64,000 nt of DNA from Schistocerca nitens (Eukaryota > Arthropoda > Insecta > Orthoptera > Acrididae), in NCBI RefSeq assembly GCF_023898315.1, contig NC_064616.1:292543205-292607204 (forward strand). Direction: 5' to 3'. The translations under genes were made by a program, and so were the position numbers. Under the pieces are notes generated by a model. That model searched no databases, was not told where the DNA came from, and worked only from the letters and a program-made list of their open reading frames with translations. The first letter of the stretch is position 1, and each line of letters opens with the position of its first letter. Positions 63,482 through 64,000 of this stretch are shown piece by piece.

Positions 63482-64000
63482 TTAATTCGAATACGTTTTC
63501 CTATCATATCCGTGAATAATGACCATGCCTCCTAGGACATACTGTGTACTTAATATACCATGGATAAATCCTGATTTGTTGCCCATGACAAACTGGAGCA
63601 AGAAATATCAGCTTTAGGGAAGAGAGTTGTATCTCCAAATACTTTTCTGACTTTTGCCTCTTTTCCTGGCCAATAATAGAGTTGTAATATTTTTATTCTA
63701 TTTTTAAATGATAGGATTGTCCATTTGTAAGGCCGGTAAAATTGTTAACTCATTAAAGAAACTCAGTTCATTTAGAAATGTCACATGTTTCGTGGTAGGA
63801 AACCTCCTTCCATTTCAAGGTACAAGATGGTGCAAGGCCGACGAAGTGTGGTCCACAGGTTATATAATTTGTTTTAAAAATATACATAATTTTACTCGCC
63901 GTAATATTCTGTAACTAAAGGCTTAATAATGTCTTCCAATATATTATATAGCACTTAAATTTGTAGAACTCTAAGTATTTTCAAATGCTACACGAAACAC
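63482..64000. other. No gene recognised
   Basis: AT-rich tail of the window; the 68-codon frame at 63708-63914 shows no family features. Confidence 0.5.

Overview
This window looks like intergenic or intronic DNA of a very large insect genome, most likely a grasshopper or locust (Schistocerca-like). I infer this from tRNA-headed SINEs, long inverted-repeat elements and non-LTR retrotransposons that I recognise from memory as typical of that group; no search was run. There is no bacterial gene organisation. Almost everything is transposon-derived and most coding stretches are broken.

Layout. 1-9.8 kb: fragments of non-LTR reverse transcriptases, a tRNA-like inverted repeat, a decayed ~66-bp tandem array, five near-identical 376-bp tandem units, a decayed mariner-like transposase, a SINE and a decayed DUF7869-like gene. 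9.8-34.8 kb: a nest of non-LTR retrotransposons, all on the minus strand. Element A (3' truncated) is split by B (11847-17688, 11-bp target duplication) and by D (20277-34455). D is itself split by E (21103-22724, 9-bp target duplication), by C (about 25930-31970) and by an unidentified 0.84-kb insert. A and C are one family; B and D are a second, related family. Both encode a CCHC ORF1 and an ORF2 with endonuclease, reverse transcriptase and RNase H (I-superfamily type). A's 5' end abuts a decayed THAP/P-element transposase (34.8-38.1 kb).

38-49 kb: a possible first coding exon, inverted duplications, fold-back elements, a hAT-like MITE candidate, a C2H2 zinc-finger ORF, RT fragments and two more decayed Tc1/mariner-type transposases. 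49.2-51.6 kb: the most notable element, an intact 515-codon ORF1/gag gene with a 3' poly(A) tract between near-perfect 111-bp inverted ends, bounded by a 14-bp target duplication. Its ends carry a hammerhead-like motif shared with at least three other fold-back elements here, which suggests Penelope-type mobilisation. 51.8-55.6 kb: SINEs, a long-TIR element carrying a 105-bp Tc1 fragment, and a Tc1 element split by a SINE. 55.8-58.4 kb: four exons of an apparent host gene on the minus strand for an unrecognised cysteine-rich protein, with SINEs in its introns. 58.4-64 kb: mostly featureless sequence, then Tc1 remnants, a fold-back element and a SINE.

No single pathway unites the window. The functional stories are the order of transposon insertions, the gag-only element, and the hidden host gene.
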